Origin: Streptomyces sp. NRRL S-455 | GTDB taxonomy: Bacteria > Actinomycetota > Actinomycetes > Streptomycetales > Streptomycetaceae | Assembly: GCF_000717875.1 (NCBI RefSeq) | Contig: NZ_JOCT01000027.1 | Location: forward strand, 111,768-175,767 | Reading direction: 5' to 3' | DNA length: 64,000 bases | Shown: positions 26,794 to 35,206 of the stretch, in pieces | How positions within the stretch are numbered: position 1 is the first letter of the stretch | How the letters are laid out: the number at the start of each line of letters is the position of its first letter | The notes under the pieces: generated by a model | Database searches by the model: none | The model's input: the letters and a program-made list of their open reading frames with translations, nothing else | What the model was told of the DNA's origin: nothing | Position numbers and translations under genes: made by a program

Positions 26794-26962
26794 GCGCGCC
26801 GGGTACCCGGCCGGAGCCCGCGGTCACCCTCCGGCCCGGCACCGGCACTCCGGACGGCGGCGGCCCGCCCGGCGTCGTCCTGGCCGTCACCGGCAAGGCC
26901 CGGGCCCCGCAGCAGCGGCCGAGCGGCCGCCGCCGCGGGAGCCCGGGCCGCCCCGGTCTCCG

Positions 26963-27172
26963 TCAGCCCCTCTTCGGCTCCCCCTCGGACTCCTCCTGGG
27001 CGCGCGTGTTCGGGGTGATGGCCTCACCGGCCTCGCCCCGGTGGCGGCGCTGCTCAGCGGTGTCCCGCGTGCGGTTCTCGGCGTCCTCGATCTCGCGCAG
27101 CACCTCCCCGAGCGCCGTCTCGGGCTGCTTGTCCCGCTGGCCGGAGTGTGCGCGTTCGTTGTCCTGGGACAC
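26963..27172 (-). CDS. Small hydrophilic hypothetical protein
   Basis: A 69-residue, highly charged protein without hydrophobic core, probably disordered or a single helix (ETALGEVLREIEDAENRTRDTAEQRRH). The GTG at 27172 follows a strong GGAAAGGAG site, which is the main reason to accept it as a gene. It lies between the diiron oxidase-like gene and the Ppx/GppA gene on the same strand. No function can be proposed. Confidence 0.65.
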   Translation of the reverse strand: MSQDNERAHSGQRDKQPETALGEVLREIEDAENRTRDTAEQRRHRGEAGEAITPNTRAQEESEGEPKRG

Positions 27173-27217
27173 GGGTTTCTCCTTTCCGCTTCGTACTTTC
27201 GTTCGGATCCGCCGCAA

Positions 27218-28228
27218 TCAGCCGGAGGCGGTGGCCGCGATGCGCAGCGGCACCGGGTCAGGAGGGGCCGCCTCCTCGCTGTGGCGGGTGACCTCCGCCC
27301 ACCAGGACGGGCCGTCCTCGATGTGCCGCAGCAGCACGCCCTCGCGGATCGCCCAAGGGCAGACCGTGACGGCACTGATGCCGGTCAGCTTCATCGCCGT
27401 GTGCCCGATCACGGCCCCCGCCAGGCTCTGCGCGGCCCGCGGCGCGGATATGCCGGGCAGGCGCGCGCGTTCGGCGGCGGGCAGCGCGCCCAGCCGGGTG
27501 ATCGCCCGGCGCAGCTCCGCGCGGTGCAACTGCCGGTCCACGAACGGGCCGTGACGTCCGGGAGCCGCGCCGCACAGCCGGCCCAGCTGCTGGAAGGTGC
27601 GGGAGGTGGCGACCGCGGTGCGCGGACCCTCCCAGCGGATCCGTGCCGCGACGTCCCGCAGCTGATGCCGGACCTTGCGGCGCAGCGCCCGCACCCGCTC
27701 CGGCGAGGGCGGGTCCTCGTCCTGGAAGAACTCGTGGGTGAGCCGTCCCGCACCGAGCGGCAGGGACGCCACGAAGTCGGGCAACCGGCCCCGCCCGAAG
27801 GCGACTTCCAGTGAGCCGCCCCCGATGTCGAGCAGGGCGAGCGGCCCCGACCGCCAGCCCATCCAGCGCCGGGCGCCGAGGAACGTCAGCTCCGCCTCGA
27901 CCTCGCCCGGCAGGGTGCACAGGTCCACGCCCGTACGGGCCCGGACGGTGTGCAGCACTTCCTGCCGGTTGGGTGCGTTGCGCACCACGGCGGTCGCGAA
28001 CGCCAGCGGCCCGGCCGCACCCCACCGGGAGGCGGTCCTGCTCGCCTCCGCGACCGCGTGCACCAGTTGCTTCACGGCCTGCTCCGGGATGGGTCCCCCC
28101 GGTGTGACCTGCTCGGACAGCCTGAGTCGCCACTTGGCGGTGTGCACCGGGAGAGGTACTCCACCGTCCGCGTCCGCGACCACCAGTCTGACCGTCTTCG
28201 ATCCCACGTCCACCACGCTGATTCGCAT
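27218..28228 (-). CDS. Ppx/GppA family exopolyphosphatase
   Basis: A 336-residue ASKHA-fold phosphatase. The N-terminal strand VVDVGSKTVRLVVADADGG and the second phosphate loop LALLDIGGGSLEVAFG are the signature of exopolyphosphatase/guanosine pentaphosphatase. It would hydrolyse polyphosphate or pppGpp and so affect the stringent response. Actinobacteria usually have two short Ppx paralogs of this length. The ATG at 28228 was chosen because it directly precedes the first core strand. It ends 45 bp before the small hydrophilic gene. Confidence 0.88.
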   Translation of the reverse strand: MRISVVDVGSKTVRLVVADADGGVPLPVHTAKWRLRLSEQVTPGGPIPEQAVKQLVHAVAEASRTASRWGAAGPLAFATAVVRNAPNRQEVLHTVRARTGVDLCTLPGEVEAELTFLGARRWMGWRSGPLALLDIGGGSLEVAFGRGRLPDFVASLPLGAGRLTHEFFQDEDPPSPERVRALRRKVRHQLRDVAARIRWEGPRTAVATSRTFQQLGRLCGAAPGRHGPFVDRQLHRAELRRAITRLGALPAAERARLPGISAPRAAQSLAGAVIGHTAMKLTGISAVTVCPWAIREGVLLRHIEDGPSWWAEVTRHSEEAAPPDPVPLRIAATASG

Positions 28229-28274
28229 CCCCGGTGAGTACCCGAATACGCGGCGGACCAACGGGACGGCTCGC

Positions 28275-31097
28275 TCAGGTCATCTGTCGCCGCACCAGCT
28301 CGTGCAGCCGGCCGTTCGTGTCGGCGAGCAGCTGGGCGGGCGGTCCCTGCTGGACGACCTTGCCCTCCTCCATCACCACGACCCGGTCGGCGTCCAGCAC
28401 CGTCGACAACCGGTGGGCGATGACGACCCGGCTGGCGTTGAGGGCCTTGGTGCTCTCGATGACCGTGCGCTGCGTCTCGTTGTCGAGGGCGCTGGTCGCC
28501 TCGTCGAAGAAGAGGATGCGCGGCCGGCGGATCAGCGCCTGGGCGATCATCAGGCGCTGGCGCTGGCCGCCGGAGACGGCGCCGCTGCCCGAGACGATGG
28601 TGTGCAGGCCCATCGGCATCCGCTTGATGTCCTCGGCGAGCCCGGCCATCTCGGCCGCGGCCATCGCCTCCTCCGGCGTGTACGGCTCGGTGCCGCAGAT
28701 GACGTCCAGGATCGAGCCGGTGAACGGCTGCGCGTGCTGCAGCACCACACCGCACTGGCGGCGCACCGCCGACTGGTCGAGGGCGGCCAGGTCCTGGCCG
28801 TCGTAGAGGACGCTGCCCGACAGCGGACGGTCGAAGCCGATCAGCAGCCGCAGCAGGGTCGACTTGCCGCAGCCGCTCGGGCCGACGACCGCCACGAACT
28901 CGCCCGGCCGCACCTCGAACGACACGTCGTCCAGGACCAGGGGGCCGTCGTCCGAGTAGCGGAAGGACAGCCGCCGTGCCTCGAGCGCCCCGGACAGCGG
29001 ACCCGGCCGGGTGCTCGCGGTGCGCACCTCGGGTGTCGCGTCCAGCACCGGCTTGATCTCCTCGAACAGCGGCAGCGCCGCCACCGCCGAGACGAACGAG
29101 CCGGTCAGCTGCGTGACGGAGGTCAGCACCATCGTCACCGAGGTGTTGAAGGTGAGGAACGCGGCCGCCGACATCGAGCCCCGGGCCGGACCGGCCAGCA
29201 GCATGAACATCAGCAGGGTGCACAGCGGCAGGTACACCGCGCCCAGCACCGCCGTGAGGTTCTTGATGCGGCCGACCTTCTGCTGGAGCTCCCGGCTGCG
29301 CGCGAACTCCGAGGCCCAAGCGGCGTACGCGTAGTTCTCGGCGGCGGCCACCCGCAGCTTGGGCAGGCCGCGCAGCGTCTGGAACGCCTGGTTGTTCAGC
29401 TTGTTGGAGAGCACCACCAGCCGCCGCTGCCAGCGCACCTGCCACAGACCGAGCCCCAGGAACACGGCCGCGATGACGACGAGCATGCCGATCGCGGCCA
29501 TCGCCATCGGCACGCTGAACCACAGCAGCAGCCCGAGGTTCATCGCCCCGACCGTCACCGACTGGGCGACCGTCGGCCCCACCCCCGCCAGCAGCCTGCG
29601 GATCGAGCTGATGCCCATCGCCGCGCTGGCCAGTTCGCCGGTGGAGCGTTCGGTGAAGAAGCTCGTCGGGAGTCTGAGCAGCCGGTCCCACACGGCCGGC
29701 TGGAGCGTGGCCTCGATCCGGCCCTCCAGCCGCAGGATGGTCATGTTCTGCAACAGCATGAAGGCCGCCGCCACCACACTGCTGAGCATCACCGCCAGGC
29801 ACACCTGCACGATCAGATCGGTCTGCGCCTTCGGCACGAACTCGCCGAGCACCTTGCCGGTCGCGATGGGCACCAGCGCACCGATCGCCACCGTCACCAG
29901 ACCGCTGATCAGCAGGCCCGCCAGGTCACCGCGCATGCCCTGCAGGCAGAACCGCAGCAACCTCAGCGGGCTCAGACTCCGCTCGGGCAGCGGCCGGTAG
30001 AACATCACCGCACGCGGTTCGAACTCGTCGGCGTTTGCCTTCTCGACCGGGGTCTCCCGGCCCGTCGACGGATGGACCGCCACGTATCCGCCGCGCCGCC
30101 ACAGCAACGCCACCGGCGCGCCCGACAGGGCCCGGTGGCCGACCAGCGGCCCGGCGTTGTCCCGCCACCAGCGCCCCTCGAGCCGTACGGCACGAGTACG
30201 GACGCGCGAGGCCAGGGCGACCTGTTCGACCGGGTCGAGCCGGTCGCCGCCGGTGCCCTTCTGGGCGGGCTCGGCCAGAGTGATCCCGGCCGCCCGCGCG
30301 ACCAGCTTGCACGCCGCGTACGTGGCGTCGGCGTCGGCCGCGGTCGTGCGCTTGGACGACCGCTTGCCGATGGAGGCCAGCAGCGTCCGGTCGGCCTGGG
30401 TACGCACCGCCTCACCGGCTTTGATGCCCTCGGCCGTCCGTGCCTCGTGGGTGCGCTCCAGCTGCTCGATCCAGCGGTCCAGGGTGGTCAGCAGCCGGTA
30501 CTGCTGGTCGACCATGCTCTGCCACAGCGCCGGGTCCATCAGCAGATCGGCCGCCGCCTCCGCGCCGTACAGCGAGCCGTACTGCACGCTGCCGGGCGGC
30601 ACCTGCATCCAGAACACGTCGTCGTCGGTGGGCGCCGCGGCCCGGTCGGTCGCCATCGGCGCCTGGAAGAGGATGGAGAGGCTGCGGCCCACTCCGAGGG
30701 CGAGCGCGTACTCCAGCGGGCTCGTCGTCGGCGGCACGTACTGCGGGTTGCCGTACTCGTCGTACGACCACGTCGCCGTGTCGGCGGGCTGGTACAGCTC
30801 GCGCAGCCCGATGCGGTGCACCACGCAGTCCCGCAGCGGGCGGGCGACCAGAGTGTGCTGGGGTCCCGCGACCGGGCCCAGCACCAGTGAGCCCGCCTCC
30901 AGGCGGCCGAGGTGGTGCCAGTGGCCCTGCTGGCCGGCGTCGACCGCGAACAGGTCGACGGCGCCCGCCGCGACCAGCCACAGCACCTGCGGGCCCTCCA
31001 GGTCCAGGCGGTTGAACCCGGCGCAGTCGATACGCGAGCCCATCTGCCCGAACGCGGTGAGGACGAGGTCGCCCTCATGTCCCTGAACGGTCGTCAT
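28275..31097 (-). CDS. NHLM-type bacteriocin ABC transporter, ATP-binding/permease protein
   Basis: A 940-residue half-transporter. The first 330 residues are an NHLM-system-specific cytoplasmic region with a cyclic-nucleotide-domain-like start. The membrane domain (about 395-690) has six spans and the NBD covers about 710-940: Walker A GPSGCGKST near 740, signature SGGQRQR and Walker B ILFFDEATSALD with an intact catalytic Glu. It lacks a C39 peptidase. Its start is separated by 1 bp from the stop of the peptidase-containing partner, so the two probably form one exporter complex for the precursor at 34244. Confidence 0.9.
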   Translation of the reverse strand: MTTVQGHEGDLVLTAFGQMGSRIDCAGFNRLDLEGPQVLWLVAAGAVDLFAVDAGQQGHWHHLGRLEAGSLVLGPVAGPQHTLVARPLRDCVVHRIGLRELYQPADTATWSYDEYGNPQYVPPTTSPLEYALALGVGRSLSILFQAPMATDRAAAPTDDDVFWMQVPPGSVQYGSLYGAEAAADLLMDPALWQSMVDQQYRLLTTLDRWIEQLERTHEARTAEGIKAGEAVRTQADRTLLASIGKRSSKRTTAADADATYAACKLVARAAGITLAEPAQKGTGGDRLDPVEQVALASRVRTRAVRLEGRWWRDNAGPLVGHRALSGAPVALLWRRGGYVAVHPSTGRETPVEKANADEFEPRAVMFYRPLPERSLSPLRLLRFCLQGMRGDLAGLLISGLVTVAIGALVPIATGKVLGEFVPKAQTDLIVQVCLAVMLSSVVAAAFMLLQNMTILRLEGRIEATLQPAVWDRLLRLPTSFFTERSTGELASAAMGISSIRRLLAGVGPTVAQSVTVGAMNLGLLLWFSVPMAMAAIGMLVVIAAVFLGLGLWQVRWQRRLVVLSNKLNNQAFQTLRGLPKLRVAAAENYAYAAWASEFARSRELQQKVGRIKNLTAVLGAVYLPLCTLLMFMLLAGPARGSMSAAAFLTFNTSVTMVLTSVTQLTGSFVSAVAALPLFEEIKPVLDATPEVRTASTRPGPLSGALEARRLSFRYSDDGPLVLDDVSFEVRPGEFVAVVGPSGCGKSTLLRLLIGFDRPLSGSVLYDGQDLAALDQSAVRRQCGVVLQHAQPFTGSILDVICGTEPYTPEEAMAAAEMAGLAEDIKRMPMGLHTIVSGSGAVSGGQRQRLMIAQALIRRPRILFFDEATSALDNETQRTVIESTKALNASRVVIAHRLSTVLDADRVVVMEEGKVVQQGPPAQLLADTNGRLHELVRRQMT

Positions 31098-31098
31098 C

Positions 31099-33324
31099 TC
31101 ACCGCTCCCTGACCAGCGTCGCGTACGCGCCGCCGCGCGCCACCAGCTCCTCGTGCCGTCCCCGCTCCACGACCGTGCCGTGCTGGAGGACGACGATCTC
31201 GTCGCTGTCGCGGACGGTGCTGAGCCGGTGGGCGATCACCACACAGGCGCAGCCGCGTTTGCGCAGGTTGTCCATCACGACCAGTTCGGTCTCCGCGTCC
31301 AGGGCGCTCGTCACCTCGTCGAGCACCAGGATGCTCGGTCGGCGCACCAGCGCCCGGGCGATCTCCAGGCGCTGGCGCTGCCCGCCGGAGAAGTTGCGGC
31401 CGTCCTGCTCCACCTTGCTGTGGATGCCGCCCGGGCGGCGCATGATCACGTCGTACAGCGCGGCGTCGCGCAGCGCGTCCTCCACCGCTTCGTCGGGGAT
31501 CGACGGGTCCCACAGCGCCACGTTGTCGCGGACCGTGCCCTCGAAGAGGAACACCTCCTGGTCGACGAAGGAGACCGAAGCGGCCAGAGCCCCGCGCGGG
31601 ATGTCCTCGATGCGCTGTCCGTCGATGCGGATGACGCCCTCCCAGGGCGCGTACAGGCCGGAGATCAGCCTCGACACCGTGGACTTGCCGCTGCCCGAGC
31701 CGCCGACCAGCGCGACCTGCTGTCCAGGACCGACGGTCAGGTCGAACCCGGTGAGCAGGGGCTTGTCCAGCGGGCTGTAGCCGAACGTGATGTTCTCCAG
31801 CTCGACATGGCCCTGGAGCCGGCGCGTCGACTCGCCGGAGCCGGGGCGGCCGTAGAGCGGGTCGGCCTTGAAGTTCTCCACGTCCTTCAGCCGGGCGACG
31901 TCCGCCGCGAAGTCCTGGATGCGCCCCGCGACACCGTTCAGCCGGGTCAGCGGGGCGGTGAACCGGGTGACCAGGGCCTGGAAGGCGACGAGCAGGCCGA
32001 CCGAGATGTGGCCCTCGACCGCCCGCATGCCGCCGATCCACAGGATCAGCGCGCTGTTGAGGGTGGCGAGCGTCGGCGCGACGACGCCGAGATAGGCGCT
32101 CGGCACCCCGAGTCGCTGCTGTTCCTCCAGAGTGGTGGCGTGCTGCCCGGCCCACTTGCGGAAGTAGCCGTCCTCGCCGCCGGTCGCCTTCATCGTCTCG
32201 ATCAGCTGCAGACCGGTGTAGGCGGTGTTGGTGAGCCGTGCCGTGTCGGCGCGCAGCTTGGCGGTGCGCGTGGCCCGGAGCCGTACGACGACCCGCATGG
32301 CGACGATGTTCAGCAGCGCCACGCCGATGCCGACGAACGTCAGCTGCGGATCGTAGGTGTAGAGGAGCACCGCGTACAGCACGACCACGACCGCGTCGAC
32401 TCCCGCCGCCGCGAGGTCGCGGGAGAGGGTCTCGGCGACCGCGTCGTTGGACTGGAGCCGCTGGACCAGGTCGGCCGGGCTGCGCTGCGAGAAGAACGTC
32501 ACCGGCAGCCGCAGCAGATGCCGCAGGAAGCGGGCGCTGGACAGCGTCGACGAGATGATGCGGCCGCGCAGCAGGTTGGCCTGCTGAAGCCAGGTCAGCA
32601 CGACCGTGAGCAGCACGCACGCCGCCATCGACGCGAACAGCACGCCGAGCAGCGAGGTCTGATGACCGATCAGGAACTCGTCGATGTACGTACGGCTGAG
32701 CGCGGGCACGGCCGCGCCGACCGCCACCAGCAGCAGGCTCGCGAGCACCGCGGCGGGCATCGTGCCCGCGGTGCCGCGCAGCCGGGCCGGCATCGCACCC
32801 AGGACACCGGGCTTGCGGCCGCCCCGGGTGAAGTCCTCGCCGGGCTCCATGACCAGCACGACACCGGTGAAGCTGCCGTCGAAGTCCTCCATGGGGACGA
32901 AACGGCGGCCCTTGCCGGGGTCGTTGATGTAGACGCCGCGGCGGCCGAAGCGGCGGCCCATGCCGTCGTAGACGACGTAGTGGTTGAACTCCCAGAACAG
33001 GACGGCCGGCGACTTCACCTCGGCGAGCGCGGCCAGGTCCATCTGCATGCCCTTGGCCGTCAGGCCGTAGGAGCGGGCCGCCTTGAGGAGGTTGCTGGCA
33101 CGCGAGCCGTCCCGGGAGACGCCGCAGGCGATGCGCAGCTCCTCCAGCGGGACGTGCTTGCCGTAGTGGCCGAGCACCATCGCGAGGGACGCGGCGCCGC
33201 ACTCCACGGCCTCCATCTGGAGCACGGTGGGCGTGCGCACCGCCTTGGCCCTGCCCTTGGGCACCTTGCGCTTCGGCGGGGCGGCACGCCGCCTGCCCCG
33301 GGTCTCCTGTGCGGTCGCGCTCAT
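31099..33324 (-). CDS. NHLM-type bacteriocin ABC transporter with C39 peptidase
   Basis: A 741-residue peptidase-containing ABC transporter that cleaves leaders after Gly-Gly and exports the core. The N-terminal C39 domain has Cys42 (VECGAASL), His115 (FNHYVVYDG) and Asp135 (INDPGKG). A six-span membrane domain (about 185-475) and an NBD follow, with GGSGSGKST, FSGGQRQR and ILVLDEVTSALD. The ATG at 33324 overlaps the HlyD-like gene by 4 bp (ATGA). Neighbouring genes supply the adaptor, second ABC protein and a matching double-glycine precursor. Confidence 0.93.
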   Translation of the reverse strand: MSATAQETRGRRRAAPPKRKVPKGRAKAVRTPTVLQMEAVECGAASLAMVLGHYGKHVPLEELRIACGVSRDGSRASNLLKAARSYGLTAKGMQMDLAALAEVKSPAVLFWEFNHYVVYDGMGRRFGRRGVYINDPGKGRRFVPMEDFDGSFTGVVLVMEPGEDFTRGGRKPGVLGAMPARLRGTAGTMPAAVLASLLLVAVGAAVPALSRTYIDEFLIGHQTSLLGVLFASMAACVLLTVVLTWLQQANLLRGRIISSTLSSARFLRHLLRLPVTFFSQRSPADLVQRLQSNDAVAETLSRDLAAAGVDAVVVVLYAVLLYTYDPQLTFVGIGVALLNIVAMRVVVRLRATRTAKLRADTARLTNTAYTGLQLIETMKATGGEDGYFRKWAGQHATTLEEQQRLGVPSAYLGVVAPTLATLNSALILWIGGMRAVEGHISVGLLVAFQALVTRFTAPLTRLNGVAGRIQDFAADVARLKDVENFKADPLYGRPGSGESTRRLQGHVELENITFGYSPLDKPLLTGFDLTVGPGQQVALVGGSGSGKSTVSRLISGLYAPWEGVIRIDGQRIEDIPRGALAASVSFVDQEVFLFEGTVRDNVALWDPSIPDEAVEDALRDAALYDVIMRRPGGIHSKVEQDGRNFSGGQRQRLEIARALVRRPSILVLDEVTSALDAETELVVMDNLRKRGCACVVIAHRLSTVRDSDEIVVLQHGTVVERGRHEELVARGGAYATLVRER

Positions 33325-34142
33325 GGCAGCAGCCAGTCGACGGGCCGCTGGTCGGCCAGCCGGATCGAACCCGAGGCCATCGTCATCGAGGTCAGCTTGT
33401 ACGGCGGCCCGTCCGCGGACGACCACGCGTAGCCGCTCTTCGTCGCGGACGACTTGTCCAGCCGGACCGTCACGGCCACCGGCCTGCCCTTCTTGGTGAA
33501 CTGCTCGCCGAGTTGGCTGTCCCCGAGGAACGCGGCGATCTGCTGCGGAGACTGGGCCGAGCGGTCCACCGACTTCACATGGCCGCGCAGTACGCCGTAC
33601 TCCTGGGTCGGCACCGACTGCACCGTCAGGTCGACGGCGGCGTCGTCGGGGATGGAGGCGGCGTTCTCGGCGGGGACGTAGACCGTCGCGTACAACGGGT
33701 CCTTGGTGTGGGCGACCTTCTCGACGGCGGCGACGTTCGCGCCGGTCTGGATGATCTGCCCGACGGTCGCGGCGAGCCCGGAGACCCGGCCCGCGTCGAG
33801 CGTACGGACGACCGTTTCGCCCTTGGCGGTACGGACCTTGAGCACGGGGGAGCCGGCGGGCAACTGCTCGCCCTGCTTGGCGAGTACCGCGGTGACCTGA
33901 CCCGCGACCGGGCTCTGGAGGAGGTAGCTGCCCTGCCCGTGCGTGAGGATGGCGGGTGCGCTGACGGTGGAGGCCACCGAGCCGGTCACCGCCCACACCG
34001 ACGCGGCCGCCATCGCGACCACCGTCACCGAGAGGACGAGCCAGCCTTGCGGGCGGGCGAAACGTACCGGGAGATCGAGTTCCTCCGGTGACTGGAGCTT
34101 GGCGAGGGCCTGTTGGCGGAACTGCAAGGGAACTTCCCTCAC
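33321..34142 (-). CDS. HlyD-like membrane fusion protein of the NHLM export system
   Basis: A 273-residue adaptor with a short cytoplasmic N-terminus, one membrane anchor (about residues 33-53) and an extracellular lipoyl/barrel-sandwich region (SYLLQSPVAGQVTAVLAKQGEQLPAGSPVLKVRT) followed by a beta-barrel part. It lacks a long coiled coil, as expected for a Gram-positive export system. GTG 34142 has a GGGAA site. It begins the transporter gene row and is 101 bp downstream of the precursor gene, with a hairpin in between. Confidence 0.88.
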   Translation of the reverse strand: MREVPLQFRQQALAKLQSPEELDLPVRFARPQGWLVLSVTVVAMAAASVWAVTGSVASTVSAPAILTHGQGSYLLQSPVAGQVTAVLAKQGEQLPAGSPVLKVRTAKGETVVRTLDAGRVSGLAATVGQIIQTGANVAAVEKVAHTKDPLYATVYVPAENAASIPDDAAVDLTVQSVPTQEYGVLRGHVKSVDRSAQSPQQIAAFLGDSQLGEQFTKKGRPVAVTVRLDKSSATKSGYAWSSADGPPYKLTSMTMASGSIRLADQRPVDWLLP

Positions 34143-34195
34143 CCGTAGAAGAGGTTCTGAAGGCCGTGGCAGGAAGGGTCACGGCACCCGAAGAA

Positions 34196-34222
34196 CCCGG
34201 AACCGCCGGCTGCGGTTCCGGG
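34196..34222 (-). terminator. Hairpin between precursor gene and exporter genes
   Basis: CCCGGAACCGC and GCGGTTCCGGG form a perfect 11-bp stem around a 5-nt loop, 21 bp after the precursor stop. It has no long T-tract. Partial termination here would give much more precursor than exporter mRNA, a common arrangement in bacteriocin operons. Confidence 0.75.
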
Positions 34223-34243
34223 CCTCAACGGCACAAGGCTCGA

Positions 34244-34459
34244 TCAGAGACCGGAGACCAGGCCGGCGACCGGGGCCGTGTTCAGGCCGGTGACGCCCTC
34301 GACGGTGCCGACGGCGGTGTCGACCACGCCGGAGACCGGGGCGATGCCGTTGACCGTGTCGGTGAGGGTGTTCACGGCGTTCACGGACAGGCCGCCGGAG
34401 ACGGCGTCGAGCTCGGCGTCGGCGATCTCGACGGTCTCAACCTGGGGGGTGGAGTTCAT
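34244..34459 (-). CDS. Double-glycine bacteriocin-like precursor peptide
   Basis: A 71-residue peptide whose leader ends VEIADAELDAVSGG at residues 22-23, a classic cleavage site for C39 peptidase exporters. The 48-residue core has no Cys, few charges, and many Val, Thr and Gly, with GxxxG spacings (GTVEG, GLVSG) and an APV(S/A)G(V/L)V segment used twice. No lanthionine or disulfide is possible, and no modification enzyme is near. GGGAAG precedes the ATG. It is the likely cargo of the exporter genes that follow. It may be an unmodified helical bacteriocin or a surface-active peptide; automated pipelines may call it a lantipeptide, which the missing Cys contradicts. Confidence 0.85.
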   Translation of the reverse strand: MNSTPQVETVEIADAELDAVSGGLSVNAVNTLTDTVNGIAPVSGVVDTAVGTVEGVTGLNTAPVAGLVSGL

Positions 34460-35206
34460 GATGGAACTTCCCTTCGTATGGATATCTCATAAGGGGGGAG
34501 CGGCCCCCTCTGGGGGACAGATGACGGCCGCGACCGCGAGCGCCGGACTTCCGTTTCCGAATGCCCGGCGTGGCTCCCGCGGTGCGATGGATCAAAGCAC
34601 GCTGCGGGCGACGGCTTCCAATCAACCAGGCGTCTCACCAGGCAACTTGCGAATTAGCGGCACCGAAGCGTGCAGGTGTGTGCACGCTACAGTGGCGAGT
34701 TCTTCACATGCGCCACGGCATCGGCTCATTCGATCCCTTGTCCCTCGGGGCGGCGAATCCGGCACTCCCGCCCCAAAGGCGTGACCGACGCGAGTGGCGT
34801 GTGGATAACTCCCGGTCCGGTGACCGGGTTGCGTTTTCGGTGTGGAGATTCGCTGGAGGCGGGATTCAACTCGACGATCGCGACAGATCGTTCCCGCACG
34901 GACACGGACTGTCCCGGTCCGGGGGTGTTGGGTTCGGGCGGGCCGCTGAAAGGCCGTCATCCGGCCACGGGCCGCCACCGGTCGTCGAGCGGCCGCCCTC
35001 CGGGCCCAACCGTTGTGACCAGCGCAGTCGCAGACCGTGCGGTCGGTGTGCAGGCAGCGGGAGTTGGCTGATCCGGCGATGCGAACGGATCACTTGCAAT
35101 CGGAATTGAACGCCCCACGCGGCCCGTGCGTACCAACAGCCATCCAGGCGCCCCCCAGCAGCTGCCGGACGGCGGCACGTACTCCGTCCCCCAGGAGGAG
35201 AGAAGT
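34460..35206. other. Long intergenic region between precursor and S1 protease
   Basis: About 750 bp with no convincing gene on either strand; open frames here lack ribosome sites and protein-like composition. It must carry the divergent promoters. Structure that can be seen: a GGGGG/CCCCC hairpin region at about 34493-34518, a palindrome at 34668-34687 and a TACAGT box right after it. The last part before the protease (GATCACTTGCAATCGG) is promoter-like. Confidence 0.6.
34668..34687. promoter_or_regulatory. Palindrome in the divergent intergenic region
   Basis: GCGTGCA-GGTGTG-TGCACGC is a perfect 7-6-7 inverted repeat, immediately followed by TACAGT on the plus strand. It lies about 210 bp upstream of the precursor start. 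It could be an operator for either divergent unit. Confidence 0.4.

Noticed and set aside
27675..30890. A 1071-codon plus-strand open frame
   Set aside because: It lies antisense to the Ppx/GppA and NHLM exporter genes, has Arg/His/Gln-rich sequence without domains, and is a GC-bias shadow.
33325..34182. Extension of the C39 exporter frame upstream of 33324
   Set aside because: It overlaps the HlyD-like gene and is not protein-like; the ATG at 33324 directly precedes the C39 peptidase domain and overlaps the adaptor stop.
34244..34459. Lanthipeptide or disulfide-bonded bacteriocin identity
   Set aside because: The peptide has no cysteine, so neither lanthionine rings nor disulfides can form.
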